DNA of 19,189 nucleotides from QHBQ01 sp038230695 (GTDB taxonomy: Bacteria; Chloroflexota; Chloroflexia; QHBQ01): positions 1-19,189 of the forward strand of contig JBBRMT010000074.1 in assembly GCA_038230695.1 (NCBI GenBank). The letters run 5' to 3'. Positions 1-9,248 of this stretch are shown piece by piece (the stretch's first letter is position 1; each line of letters begins with the position of its first letter). The notes under the pieces were generated by a model. That model did not search any database. It was not told the DNA's origin and saw nothing but the letters and a program-made list of their open reading frames with translations. The translations under genes were made by a program, and so were the position numbers.

Positions 1-7
1 AAAAGTG

Positions 8-35
8 TTGGAATCCCGCAATAGTATGGTATAAT
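8..35 (+). promoter_or_regulatory. sigma70-type promoter for uvrA
   Basis: A -35 box TTGGAA at 8-13 and a perfect -10 box TATAAT at 30-35 are separated by 16 bases. TGG at 27-29 makes this an extended -10. Transcription would begin near 42 and give a leader of about 105 bases before uvrA. No clear SOS (LexA) operator was recognised, so damage induction cannot be claimed from the sequence. Confidence 0.65.
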
Positions 36-109
36 AGAGGGTACGTATCAGATATGCTGGGCCACTGTAGGTAAAACGGTGCGCCCGCTATTTATGTCTA
101 GCTAATATT

Positions 110-127
110 GCCCGATTGTAGTCGGGC
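110..127 (+). other. small hairpin in the uvrA leader
   Basis: GCCCGA (110-115) can pair with TCGGGC (122-127) around a 6-base loop. It lies just upstream of the purine-rich ribosome binding site AGGGGG (136-141). It has no T-run, so it is not a terminator. It could influence ribosome access, but a 6 bp stem in GC-rich DNA may be chance. Confidence 0.25.
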
Positions 128-148
128 GGGGTTCCAGGGGGCCAAACA

Positions 149-3310
<3,162 letters not shown>

Positions 3311-3321
3311 CGGAGGGTGGG

Positions 3322-3350
3322 TAGACAAAACCTGCCTGATATAGTACAAT
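3322..3350 (+). promoter_or_regulatory. sigma70-type promoter for the toxin-antitoxin pair
   Basis: TAGACA (3322-3327) and TACAAT (3345-3350) are separated by exactly 17 bases. Each differs from consensus at one position. Predicted initiation near 3357 leaves a short leader before the antitoxin start at 3406, so the pair is probably transcribed independently of uvrA. Confidence 0.6.
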
Positions 3351-3405
3351 TAAACATAGAGCGGCGAACAAATTTGCTTCAATGAAGCTAGCAGGAGGTG
3401 AAGCT

Positions 3406-3642
3406 ATGTATGATCGTATTTCAATCAATCCGAACATTCATCATGGCGTAGCCTGCGTCAAGGGTACACGCATCCCAGTCTATTTGCTGGTACGTATGAT
3501 GGCAAACGGTGATAGCATCGAGGATCTGCTTGAAGAATACCCATCTTTGACCAGAGAGGATATACTAGCCTCGCTGGATTATGCCTCCGTGCTAGCTGAG
3601 GAGCAAGTCGCACCGATTGAAGAGTTGGCAAGTGCTGTATGA
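3406..3642 (+). CDS. DUF433 antitoxin-like protein
   Basis: This small protein of 78 residues has the DUF433 pattern: a start of the type DRISINPNIHHGVACVKGTR, then IPVYLLVRMMANG, then an acidic helical segment IEDLLEEYPSLTREDILASL. The family is a winged-helix-like DNA-binding group, usually found next to DUF5615 PIN-like proteins and regarded as the antitoxin of a VapBC-type module. The ATG at 3406 is chosen over the in-frame ATG at 3382. An excellent AGGAGGTG (3393-3400) sits five bases before 3406, and residues before it add nothing to the domain. It overlaps the downstream toxin gene by four bases (ATGA, 3639-3642), implying translational coupling. By family analogy it would repress its own promoter and bind the toxin; that part is inferred. 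Confidence 0.85.
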   Translation: MYDRISINPNIHHGVACVKGTRIPVYLLVRMMANGDSIEDLLEEYPSLTREDILASLDYASVLAEEQVAPIEELASAV

Positions 3643-3998
3643 AGATCCTGGCCGACGAGAATACGCATCGGATGAGCATAAGTGAACTTCGTGCGGCTGG
3701 ACATGACGTTTTGGATGTTCGCAACACCGCAAATAAAGGTTCGGAAGATGCAGATTTGTGGGCAATCGCACAACGTGAACATCGCCTCGTTATAACCACC
3801 GACAAGGATTTTGCCCAATATCGCAACGAGAAGCATTATGGCATACTTATCGTCCGACTTCGCCAACCAAATCGGCACAAGATCCATCTTCGCATTATGC
3901 AAGTGGTTGCCCAGTACAGCGAAGAAGAATGGGCTGGCTTGCTCGTCACAATGCGCGATACGGTGCAGACTATCTGGCGTGCAGGTCAGAACAAATGA
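3639..3998 (+). CDS. DUF5615 PIN-like toxin (putative ribonuclease)
   Basis: This 119-residue protein has the hallmarks of the DUF5615 PIN-like family. It opens with MKILADEN (acidic D6, E7), followed by LRAAGHDVLDVRN, an acidic cluster SEDAD (35-39), then VITTDKDF with D55 and D57, and a strand GILIVRL near 68-74. PIN-fold toxins use such clustered acidic residues to hold Mg2+ and cleave RNA; the substrate cannot be inferred here. Its start overlaps the DUF433 gene stop (ATGA), the standard antitoxin-first arrangement. Codon use and base composition are more A+T-rich than uvrA or the lipid genes, suggesting acquisition by transfer. No terminator is visible before the sortase gene. Confidence 0.85.
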   Translation: MKILADENTHRMSISELRAAGHDVLDVRNTANKGSEDADLWAIAQREHRLVITTDKDFAQYRNEKHYGILIVRLRQPNRHKIHLRIMQVVAQYSEEEWAGLLVTMRDTVQTIWRAGQNK

Positions 3999-4076
3999 AA
4001 TATTTGACAAACGAAACATCCAAACCGCCTGCAACGTTGTATATATAGCAGAAACAAAAGTCTAAGGAGCATTGCG

Positions 4077-4946
4077 TTGGCCGAGCAGACCGCCACTAAC
4101 ACGAACACAATCACCACGCCAGTTGTCACCGCGAAGCGTAGCAAGAAGCTACGCTACGTTGGCAATGGGCTGATCGTTGTGGGCGTGTTGCTGCTGCTAA
4201 CTGTGGGTGGGATGCAGGGCTATTACTGGTGGCTGGAGAATAGCACCCCAGACGTGCAGATCCTGGCGGGTGTGGCTACCCCCTCTTATATGCAACCGGC
4301 CGCCGATCTACCCGTCACGGTTACTCCAGCCGCGCAAGCTAATGCCGCCACGCCCGCGCCTGGTAGTGGCCGCAACGTTGCCAGCACCGTGCCGGTTATT
4401 GATAGCGGGCAGCAAACCAGCGCGGGCAGCGCAGGCACCGTGCCTACATCCGCGCCCGCTCGCATCGTCATCCCCAGCATCAAACTCGACAGCAAGATAG
4501 TGGATGTTGGCTGGCACACTGGCACTGATGCCCAGAGTGGCAAGCCAGTAGCCATCTGGGATGTGGCGGAGTACGCAGTAGGTCACAACCAGGGTTCGGC
4601 CAATCCCGGCATGATTGGCAATGTGGTACTTGCCGGTCACGACGACTACAAGGGTGAGGTCTTTCGTTACCTGAACGAAGCCAAGCTCGGTGACGAGGTG
4701 CGCCTGTACAATCAGCAGGGCGCTGAGTACATCTACGTCGTCACGGAGATAACCAAGGTCAGGGAGGCAAATATGCCTATTGACCAGCGCATCAAGAATG
4801 CTGCCTACATGAACCCTACCCCCGACCAGACTTTGACCATGATTACCTGCTGGCCCTACGCAGTGGACAGTTACCGCTGGATCGTCATCGCCAAGCCCTA
4901 TAATAGTGTAGCCGCCGCTGCTGCTGGCGAACCGCAGGTTAGGTAA
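4077..4946 (+). CDS. Membrane-anchored sortase (class D/E/F-like)
   Basis: This is a cysteine transpeptidase expected to cut a sorting motif on exported proteins and join them to a cell-surface acceptor. A short basic cytoplasmic N-terminus (KRSKKLR, 20-26) is followed by one membrane segment at about 29-47. A Pro/Ala/Thr-rich spacer runs to about residue 127, and then comes the beta-barrel. The catalytic residues are visible: H188 in VVLAGHDDY, C258 in TLTMITCWP, and R267 in SYRWIVIAKP. The start is TTG at 4077, supported by AAGGAG (4064-4069) seven bases upstream. It is a lone gene followed by a strong terminator. No LPXTG-type substrate is encoded in this window, so its client is unknown. 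The class is uncertain; the catalytic core is not. Confidence 0.92.
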   Translation: MAEQTATNTNTITTPVVTAKRSKKLRYVGNGLIVVGVLLLLTVGGMQGYYWWLENSTPDVQILAGVATPSYMQPAADLPVTVTPAAQANAATPAPGSGRNVASTVPVIDSGQQTSAGSAGTVPTSAPARIVIPSIKLDSKIVDVGWHTGTDAQSGKPVAIWDVAEYAVGHNQGSANPGMIGNVVLAGHDDYKGEVFRYLNEAKLGDEVRLYNQQGAEYIYVVTEITKVREANMPIDQRIKNAAYMNPTPDQTLTMITCWPYAVDSYRWIVIAKPYNSVAAAAAGEPQVR

Positions 4947-4993
4947 AACATGGGCCAACGCTGATTGTTAGCATTAGATAGCTTCAGCATCCA

Positions 4994-5021
4994 CCCTCTC
5001 CCTGCTAGGGAGAGGGCTTTT
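4994..5021 (+). terminator. intrinsic terminator after the sortase gene
   Basis: CCCTCTCCC (4994-5002) pairs perfectly with GGGAGAGGG (5008-5016) around the loop TGCTA, followed by CTTTT at 5017-5021. It lies about 50 bases past the sortase stop. On the minus strand the hairpin also follows the MBL gene but lacks a downstream T-run, so termination is strongest in the plus direction. A related CCTCCCCC/GGGAGGGG inverted pair occurs inside the giant gene near 13881-13910. Confidence 0.8.
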
Positions 5022-5970
5022 AATTTCCTTTCTTGATCAGCCATTTGTACAGGAAGCGCATATTATCGGCGTAAATGTCGGGGTAATTCCAGTTGTCGAA
5101 TGGCATGGGGATTGGCTGGGCGGCAGCATCCTCGGCGCTGCCGCCCGCCCCAACCACTGTATCTGCCATCGCAATAAGTGTGCTGATGTACTGTCGCAGT
5201 AGATCGAATTCGGCAGCTGTCGCCACTGGCCCATGTCCTGGCACGACAACCTGCGGTCCTAGCGCCTCAATTTGGTCAAGCGCCGCGATCCACCTCTGTG
5301 GGTCGCCACTGCTCATCGAGGGGGGATTACCCACTGATAGCAGATCGCCCACGAATACGATGCGCGCGGCAGGAAGATACAGGAACACATCACTCTCGGT
5401 ATGCCCCATCCCGAAACTTATCGCCTCGGCAGCACGGCGGCTCTGGAAGATCATCCAGCTATCGAAGGTCAGGTTTGGCACCCGCAGTTGCATCTCTGGC
5501 AGCGCGGCAACAAACTGGCGTTCGCGCTGTAGCTTCAACCCCAGCCGCTGTCGCTGCCCCTCATCCTGCTGCTGTTCGAGTTCGCGCTCCTGCGCCGCGA
5601 TATGCGCGACCCCACTGGCCCGCCACCATGCCAGTGTCTCACGGCAATTGCTGACGATTAGCTCCTGTGTCCGCTTCGTGGTAATGATGTCGGTCGTGGC
5701 ACCGAACACCTGATTGCCCATAACGTGATCGGTGTGACAGTGGCTGTTGATGACGTAAGCAATCGGCTTACCGGCCAGTTGCTCTGCCGCCGCCCGCAAA
5801 TCCCGCGCCGCCTGCGGTGTCCACATACTATCAAACACGATCACCCGCTCACCCAGGTCAACGATGCCCGCATTGCCCCACGCTGCACCGCCATCGTTGG
5901 CAATCGCCGCCCACACATCCTCGGCAAGTAGCTCCAATTGAAAGTGTTTTGATTGTGGCAACTCAGCCAT
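5020..5970 (-). CDS. MBL-fold metallo-hydrolase
   Basis: This is a 316-residue metallo-beta-lactamase-fold enzyme. Numbered from the ATG at 5970, the metal ligands are complete: HCHTDH (H77, H79, D81, H82), H190 in GHTESD, D209 in VFVGDLL, and H246 in PGHGP. A two-metal hydrolase is therefore expected, but the fold does not reveal the substrate. A Gln/Glu/Arg-rich, probably helical insertion lies at about 127-150. A TTG at 6027 would extend the reading frame by 19 residues, but that stretch is translated palindromic repeat, and the ATG has a GGTGGGGG-type ribosome site. It is last in the minus-strand run plsY-mog-MBL, separated from mog by 78 bases holding a hairpin. No signal peptide is seen. 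Confidence 0.9.
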   Translation of the reverse strand: MAELPQSKHFQLELLAEDVWAAIANDGGAAWGNAGIVDLGERVIVFDSMWTPQAARDLRAAAEQLAGKPIAYVINSHCHTDHVMGNQVFGATTDIITTKRTQELIVSNCRETLAWWRASGVAHIAAQERELEQQQDEGQRQRLGLKLQRERQFVAALPEMQLRVPNLTFDSWMIFQSRRAAEAISFGMGHTESDVFLYLPAARIVFVGDLLSVGNPPSMSSGDPQRWIAALDQIEALGPQVVVPGHGPVATAAEFDLLRQYISTLIAMADTVVGAGGSAEDAAAQPIPMPFDNWNYPDIYADNMRFLYKWLIKKGN

Positions 5971-5990
5971 GCTCAACCCCCACCAACGTA

Positions 5991-6017
5991 ATAGGGCGCA
6001 CAATCTGTGCGCCCCAT
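5991..6017 (-). repeat. palindromic dispersed repeat (TGTAGGGGC family) between mog and the MBL gene
   Basis: GGGCGCACA (5994-6002) pairs perfectly with TGTGCGCCC (6006-6014) around three bases. On the minus strand it reads GGGGCGCACA...TGTGCGCCC. This is the same design as the GGGGCGCAATTC...GCGCCC repeats inside the giant coding region. As an RNA hairpin it could attenuate or stabilise the transcript ahead of the MBL gene. Confidence 0.65.
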
Positions 6018-6048
6018 AGACAACCAATGTGCAACCTACAATGTGTGA

Positions 6049-6549
6049 TCACCCTTTGTGTTGCCCCCACTCGTCCATCGTCAGCATAATCGCGTGGGTC
6101 AGTACCGGCAGCAACACGTTGATGCACTCGCTTACCCCTTTGGGGCTGCCCGGCAGGTTGATGATCAGGGTCTTACCTCGCGTCACTGCCACGCTACGGG
6201 AGAGCCAGGCAAGCGGCGTGTTGACCGCAGTTTGCGATCGCATCATCTCGGCCAGGCCGGGGACGACTCGTTCGGCCACCGCCAGGGTTGCTTCAGGGGT
6301 GACATCGCGGGGGGTCAGGCCGGTGCCGCCAGTGGTCAGTACCAGGTTGAGGTGCAATGTATCCGCCCACTCAGTCAGCTTGGCCTCAATCTGGTCGCGC
6401 TCGTCGGCTACAATGGCGTATTGCTCCACCTTTGCATCCAGCCCCGCCTCGATTAGCTCCCGCACCGCCTGGCCGCTGGCATCTACCGGGCGGTCGCCAC
6501 GCGCCGCGCTATCGCTGATCGTCAGCACTCCGACCTTGAATGTTGCCAC
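6049..6549 (-). CDS. mog: MogA/MoaB-family molybdenum cofactor protein
   Basis: This 166-residue protein has the MoaB/Mog fold. In the MogA branch the enzyme adenylylates molybdopterin to prepare metal insertion. The molybdopterin-binding motifs are TTGGTG (72-77), PRDVTPEAT (80-88) and NLPGSPKG (131-138), with an N-terminal strand VGVLTISDSAARG. The text TPEATLAVAERVVPG and the LSRSVAV segment are closer to E. coli MogA than to MoaB, but the assignment between the two branches rests on memory of those sequences. The start is GTG at 6549, with an AAGGGGG ribosome site. It lies 22 bases after plsY and is probably cotranscribed with it. No other cofactor-pathway gene is in the window. Confidence 0.9.
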   Translation of the reverse strand: MATFKVGVLTISDSAARGDRPVDASGQAVRELIEAGLDAKVEQYAIVADERDQIEAKLTEWADTLHLNLVLTTGGTGLTPRDVTPEATLAVAERVVPGLAEMMRSQTAVNTPLAWLSRSVAVTRGKTLIINLPGSPKGVSECINVLLPVLTHAIMLTMDEWGQHKG

Positions 6550-6571
6550 CCTGCCCCCTTATGTGCTAGAA

Positions 6572-7240
6572 TTAGGCGCGTTCGCCCAACTTGCGCTCGG
6601 TGCCGCGCATCAGCCGCTCGATGTTGTCCTTATGAGCCACGATGATGAAGATAGGCAGGCTGATGAAGAAGATATACAGCCAGTCCATCCGACCCAGCGC
6701 CACCAGCACAATAATGACCAACCCGCCGGTTGCCGCGCCGAGTATGCTGCCCAGCGAAACGTAGCGCGAGATGGCGACAATGGGGATGGCGACCACGGCA
6801 GCAATTAGGATCACCCAGGGGCTGACCATCAACACTGCGCCCGCCGCAGTGACCACCCCGCGCCCGCCGCCCCACTTGCCGGTGAACAGGCGCAGCCACA
6901 GTGACCAGACGTGACCGGCCACCGCCGACACTGCGGCGAGTAGCTCGGCGAGCGGCAACGCGGCGATGTTAAGCCCAAACACGTTTATGGCGCTGGGGTA
7001 ACCAAAGGCGTTCATAATTAGCCGTGCCGCCAGCACCGCGATGACACCCTTGAGCAAGTCGCCGAGCGCCACCCCCAGGGCGGGACCCCAGCCCACTGTG
7101 CGTAGCACATTGGTCGCGCCGGTTTTGCCGCTGCCTTTGGTGGTGATGTCAATGTGGTACATCCGCACCACAATCGCGCCAACCGGGATTGCGCCGATCA
7201 GATAGGCGACTACCACGATCATCAAGTAGATAAGCGCCAT
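6572..7240 (-). CDS. plsY: PlsY, acyl-phosphate:glycerol-3-phosphate acyltransferase
   Basis: This integral membrane enzyme makes lysophosphatidic acid from acyl-phosphate and glycerol-3-phosphate, the first committed step of phospholipid synthesis in bacteria with PlsX/PlsY. The 222-residue sequence is strongly hydrophobic with about five membrane spans. The three family motifs are present but divergent. Motif 1 is GSGKTGATN (36-44; NIGATN in many relatives). Motif 2 is GHVW (109-112) followed by GKWGGGRGVVT (121-131; GGKGVAT type is common). Motif 3 is HKDNIERLMRGTERKLG near the C-terminus. The ATG at 7240 has an ideal AGGAGGGT six bases upstream. It heads the minus-strand run with mog and faces cdsA, another phospholipid gene, across a 135-base divergent region. 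Confidence 0.95.
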   Translation of the reverse strand: MALIYLMIVVVAYLIGAIPVGAIVVRMYHIDITTKGSGKTGATNVLRTVGWGPALGVALGDLLKGVIAVLAARLIMNAFGYPSAINVFGLNIAALPLAELLAAVSAVAGHVWSLWLRLFTGKWGGGRGVVTAAGAVLMVSPWVILIAAVVAIPIVAISRYVSLGSILGAATGGLVIIVLVALGRMDWLYIFFISLPIFIIVAHKDNIERLMRGTERKLGERA

Positions 7241-7295
7241 TGCTCTACCCTCCTACTGAGGCTAATTGAGTAGCTAAAGGTCGGGGCTTTGTTAA

Positions 7296-7324
7296 AGTAT
7301 ACATCTTTTATTAGATGCTGGCAA
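7296..7324 (-). promoter_or_regulatory. sigma70-type promoter for plsY-mog
   Basis: On the minus strand, TTGCCA (7324-7319) and TATACT (7301-7296) are separated by 17 bases, each one mismatch from consensus. Initiation near 7289 gives a leader of about 50 bases before the plsY ATG. No equally good promoter facing cdsA was found in the same 135-base divergent gap. Confidence 0.6.
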
Positions 7325-7375
7325 TAGGTTGGCGCTTTATTTTGTCAAACTCCCTACCCTATTTCGGGGGCTACG

Positions 7376-8386
7376 ATGCGAACAAGAGTAATTAGCGGTG
7401 TGGCGCTGGTTGTGCTGCTGGCATTGGCGCTGATTGGCGGGGCGGGCAGCTTTCTGCTCGCACTTCTGCTCGTCACCGTGCTGGCAACCCACGAGTTCTA
7501 TAGTATGGCCCAGGCGGGCGGCTACCAGCCTGCCTATGCGGTAGGCATGGCAGCTGCCTTCGCTCTGATCGCTGATGTCGCTTTCGGCTGGAGGTTGGAG
7601 CAGGCGATCCTGGTTGCTACCCTGCTGCTGGCAATTGTGTGGCAACTCTCCTCCCCTATTCTCCTCAATTATGGCGTGGCTACTGCCTCTGACCCTGGCT
7701 TGCAACCAGATGAAGGTAGGATAACTTTCACCAGCCCAGCCTTGACTGGTAGAGGGAGCGGTGGCAGTATCGTAGGCGCAGCCTTGTTCCGCAAAGGTAG
7801 GCTAACCCTGAGCAGCGATCAGTTGCGCCTGTCGTGGCTGAATGTAGGCTTCACCATCGCGGGAGTGCTATATATCCCCTGGTTGCTGCGCCTGGGCTTG
7901 CTGGTATACAACTATTGTCGCCCCGATCAGCCCTGCGTGGGCAGAGCTGGTATTGGCCTGGGCGCGATTGGCCCCGGTATTGGGTGGGTGGTGCTGGTGC
8001 TGGTAGCTACCACCTTTGCCGACACCGGCGCGTACTTTGTCGGCTCACGCTTCGGACGGCGCAAGCTCATCCCCTGGATCAGCCCGGCCAAGACGGTCGA
8101 GGGGCTGATCGGCGGAGTGTTCTTCACCATCATTGGCGTGCTGCTAATGACTCCGGCGCTGCGCATCGCCTGGTACAATGCGCTACTGCTCGGCCCGCTG
8201 CTAGCCCTAGCTGCTGTTTGCGGTGACTTGATCGAATCAATGTTCAAGCGAGCGATGAAGGTGAAGGACAGCGGCCACCTCATCCCCGGCCACGGCGGTA
8301 TCCTCGACCGTATTGATAGCGTGATCTTGACCGTCGCGGTGGTCTTTTTCTACATCACCTACGCGCAATTCCTGTTTTCAGCCTGA
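7376..8386 (+). CDS. cdsA: CdsA, phosphatidate cytidylyltransferase
   Basis: This integral membrane enzyme converts phosphatidic acid and CTP to CDP-diacylglycerol, the precursor of all bacterial glycerophospholipid head groups. The C-terminal family signature (residues 288-314) is complete: SMFKRAMKVKDSGHL, then IPGHGGILDRID, including the conserved K-D and D-R-x-D metal/CTP residues. At 336 residues it is longer than the common 260-300. The extra length is a hydrophilic segment at about 102-158, rich in Ser/Gly/Arg, and a short Cys-containing loop near 180-186. The ATG at 7376 has only a GGGGG ribosome site. It is 20 bases ahead of the plsC ATG, and the product of PlsC is the substrate of this enzyme. 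Confidence 0.95.
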   Translation: MRTRVISGVALVVLLALALIGGAGSFLLALLLVTVLATHEFYSMAQAGGYQPAYAVGMAAAFALIADVAFGWRLEQAILVATLLLAIVWQLSSPILLNYGVATASDPGLQPDEGRITFTSPALTGRGSGGSIVGAALFRKGRLTLSSDQLRLSWLNVGFTIAGVLYIPWLLRLGLLVYNYCRPDQPCVGRAGIGLGAIGPGIGWVVLVLVATTFADTGAYFVGSRFGRRKLIPWISPAKTVEGLIGGVFFTIIGVLLMTPALRIAWYNALLLGPLLALAAVCGDLIESMFKRAMKVKDSGHLIPGHGGILDRIDSVILTVAVVFFYITYAQFLFSA

Positions 8387-8406
8387 GTGTGAAAGAGGTC
8401 AACCTG

Positions 8407-9045
8407 ATGAAGCAAACAATGCCCCGCTTTGACCCATTCTGGACCAATCTCGGCAAGTTCGTCCTGTGGCTGCTGTTCCACACCTATCTGCCCACCAGGG
8501 TGCGCGGGCGATTCAACATCCCGCGCAAGGGGCCGGTTATCCTAATCGCCAACCACATCAGCTACCTCGACCCCATGGTAATTGGCTGGGCCTCGTTGCC
8601 ACGCCTCGTCTACTACATGGGCAAGCAGGAGTTGTTCGACACCCGCTTCGTCAGCTTCATCCTCAGCCGGTGGGGAACGTTTCCGGTAGACCGCAGCAAC
8701 CTCGACCGCCAGGCGATCGTCACTTCGCTGGCGCTGCTCAAGGATGGGCAGGTGCTGGGGCTGTTCCCCGAAGGCACCCGCTCCGGCTCCGGTGAGATGC
8801 AGCAGATGCGTAGCGGCGCGGCGCGTTTTGCGGTCAAGATGCGCTGCCCGCTGCTACCAGTGGGGGTGCGTGGCACCGACCGCTCCTTCGGGCGCGGCGC
8901 AAAGTTCCCCCGGCCCGCCCGCATCAGCGTGCGCTTCGGCCAGCCCTTCGAGCTTACCGAGTTCTACGGCCAGCCAATGACCCCGGAGCGCACCGAGCAG
9001 GCCGTCGCCATCATGCACGAGAAGATTGCGGCATTGTTGAGTTAA
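8407..9045 (+). CDS. plsC: PlsC-type 1-acyl-glycerol-3-phosphate acyltransferase
   Basis: This 212-residue lysophospholipid acyltransferase is expected to add the second acyl chain to lysophosphatidic acid at the membrane and produce phosphatidic acid for CdsA. The family blocks are in order: NHISYLD (H50 and D55, the HX4D catalytic pair), GKQELF (72-77), RWGTFPVDR (88-96), FPEGTRS (120-126, phosphate binding) and PLLPVGVRG (148-156). A hydrophobic helix at about 16-29 may dip into the membrane. The ATG at 8407 is preferred over the in-frame GTG at 8389, because AAGAGGT (8393-8399) is correctly spaced for it. The gene follows cdsA in the same operon. The main uncertainty is the exact acyl acceptor. 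Confidence 0.93.
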   Translation: MKQTMPRFDPFWTNLGKFVLWLLFHTYLPTRVRGRFNIPRKGPVILIANHISYLDPMVIGWASLPRLVYYMGKQELFDTRFVSFILSRWGTFPVDRSNLDRQAIVTSLALLKDGQVLGLFPEGTRSGSGEMQQMRSGAARFAVKMRCPLLPVGVRGTDRSFGRGAKFPRPARISVRFGQPFELTEFYGQPMTPERTEQAVAIMHEKIAALLS

Positions 9046-9054
9046 GCGGGACGA

Positions 9055-9075
9055 GTTGAAAGTTGGAAGTTGAAA
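9055..9075 (+). repeat. heptamer tandem repeat, GTTGrAA x3
   Basis: Three consecutive 7-base units start at 9055, 9062 and 9069 (GTTGAAA, GTTGGAA, GTTGAAA), ten bases after the plsC stop. They resemble the short heptameric repeats known from filamentous cyanobacteria and Chloroflexi. Other heptamer arrays occur at 9707, 9830, 15741 and 17083. Confidence 0.75.
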
Positions 9076-9086
9076 GAAGATGCTGG

Positions 9087-9111
9087 TTGTAGGGGCGGGT
9101 TGCGCTTGCCC
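9087..9111 (+). repeat. TGTAGGGGC-family dispersed repeat, intergenic copy
   Basis: The segment starts TTGTAGGGGCGGG and ends CTTGCCC, a 25-base unit with loosely complementary ends. Its 5' block TGTAGGGGC is the exact reverse complement of the GCCCCTACA block that closes the intergenic copy at 17046-17069 and the coding copy at 13916-13940. Confidence 0.65.
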
Positions 9112-9144
9112 ATTGATGTCTCGAAGTTCGATCGGGCATATTTC

Positions 9145-9173
9145 TTGTCACTATCACGGAAACATGATAAAAT
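9145..9173 (+). promoter_or_regulatory. extended -10 promoter for the giant membrane-protein gene
   Basis: TTGTCA (9145-9150) and TAAAAT (9168-9173) are 17 bases apart, with TGA at 9165-9167 forming an extended -10. Initiation near 9180 leaves a leader of about 70 bases. The start ATG at 9249 has a modest AAAGG (9233-9237) eleven bases upstream. Confidence 0.65.
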
Positions 9174-9248
9174 AGCGCCACCGCACCGCGAGAGTGCGAT
9201 CATTTGCTGTACCTGCTTAATCGCCAACCTTGAAAGGCAGCTTGACCC

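Noticed and set aside
3382..3405. Upstream ATG at 3382 for the DUF433 gene
   Set aside because: The AGGAGGTG at 3393-3400 is inside this extension and is perfectly placed for the ATG at 3406.
4004..4045. Perfect -35 TTGACA at 4004-4009 with TATATA at 4040 as a sortase promoter
   Set aside because: The spacing of about 30 bases is too long, and no -10 box lies 16-18 bases after the TTGACA.
5093..5713. 206-codon plus-strand ORF opposite the MBL gene
   Set aside because: The minus-strand frame has all metal-binding motifs. This ORF is Ser/Cys/Arg-rich without a domain.
5971..6027. TTG-initiated 19-residue extension of the MBL protein
   Set aside because: Most of it is the translated palindromic repeat, and there is a better ribosome site before the ATG at 5970.
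6029..6808. 259-codon plus-strand ORF across mog and plsY
   Set aside because: It is antisense to two well-supported genes and crosses their boundary.
8389..8406. GTG start at 8389 for plsC
   Set aside because: The ATG at 8407 has a well-spaced ribosome site, and the extra six residues add nothing to the domain.
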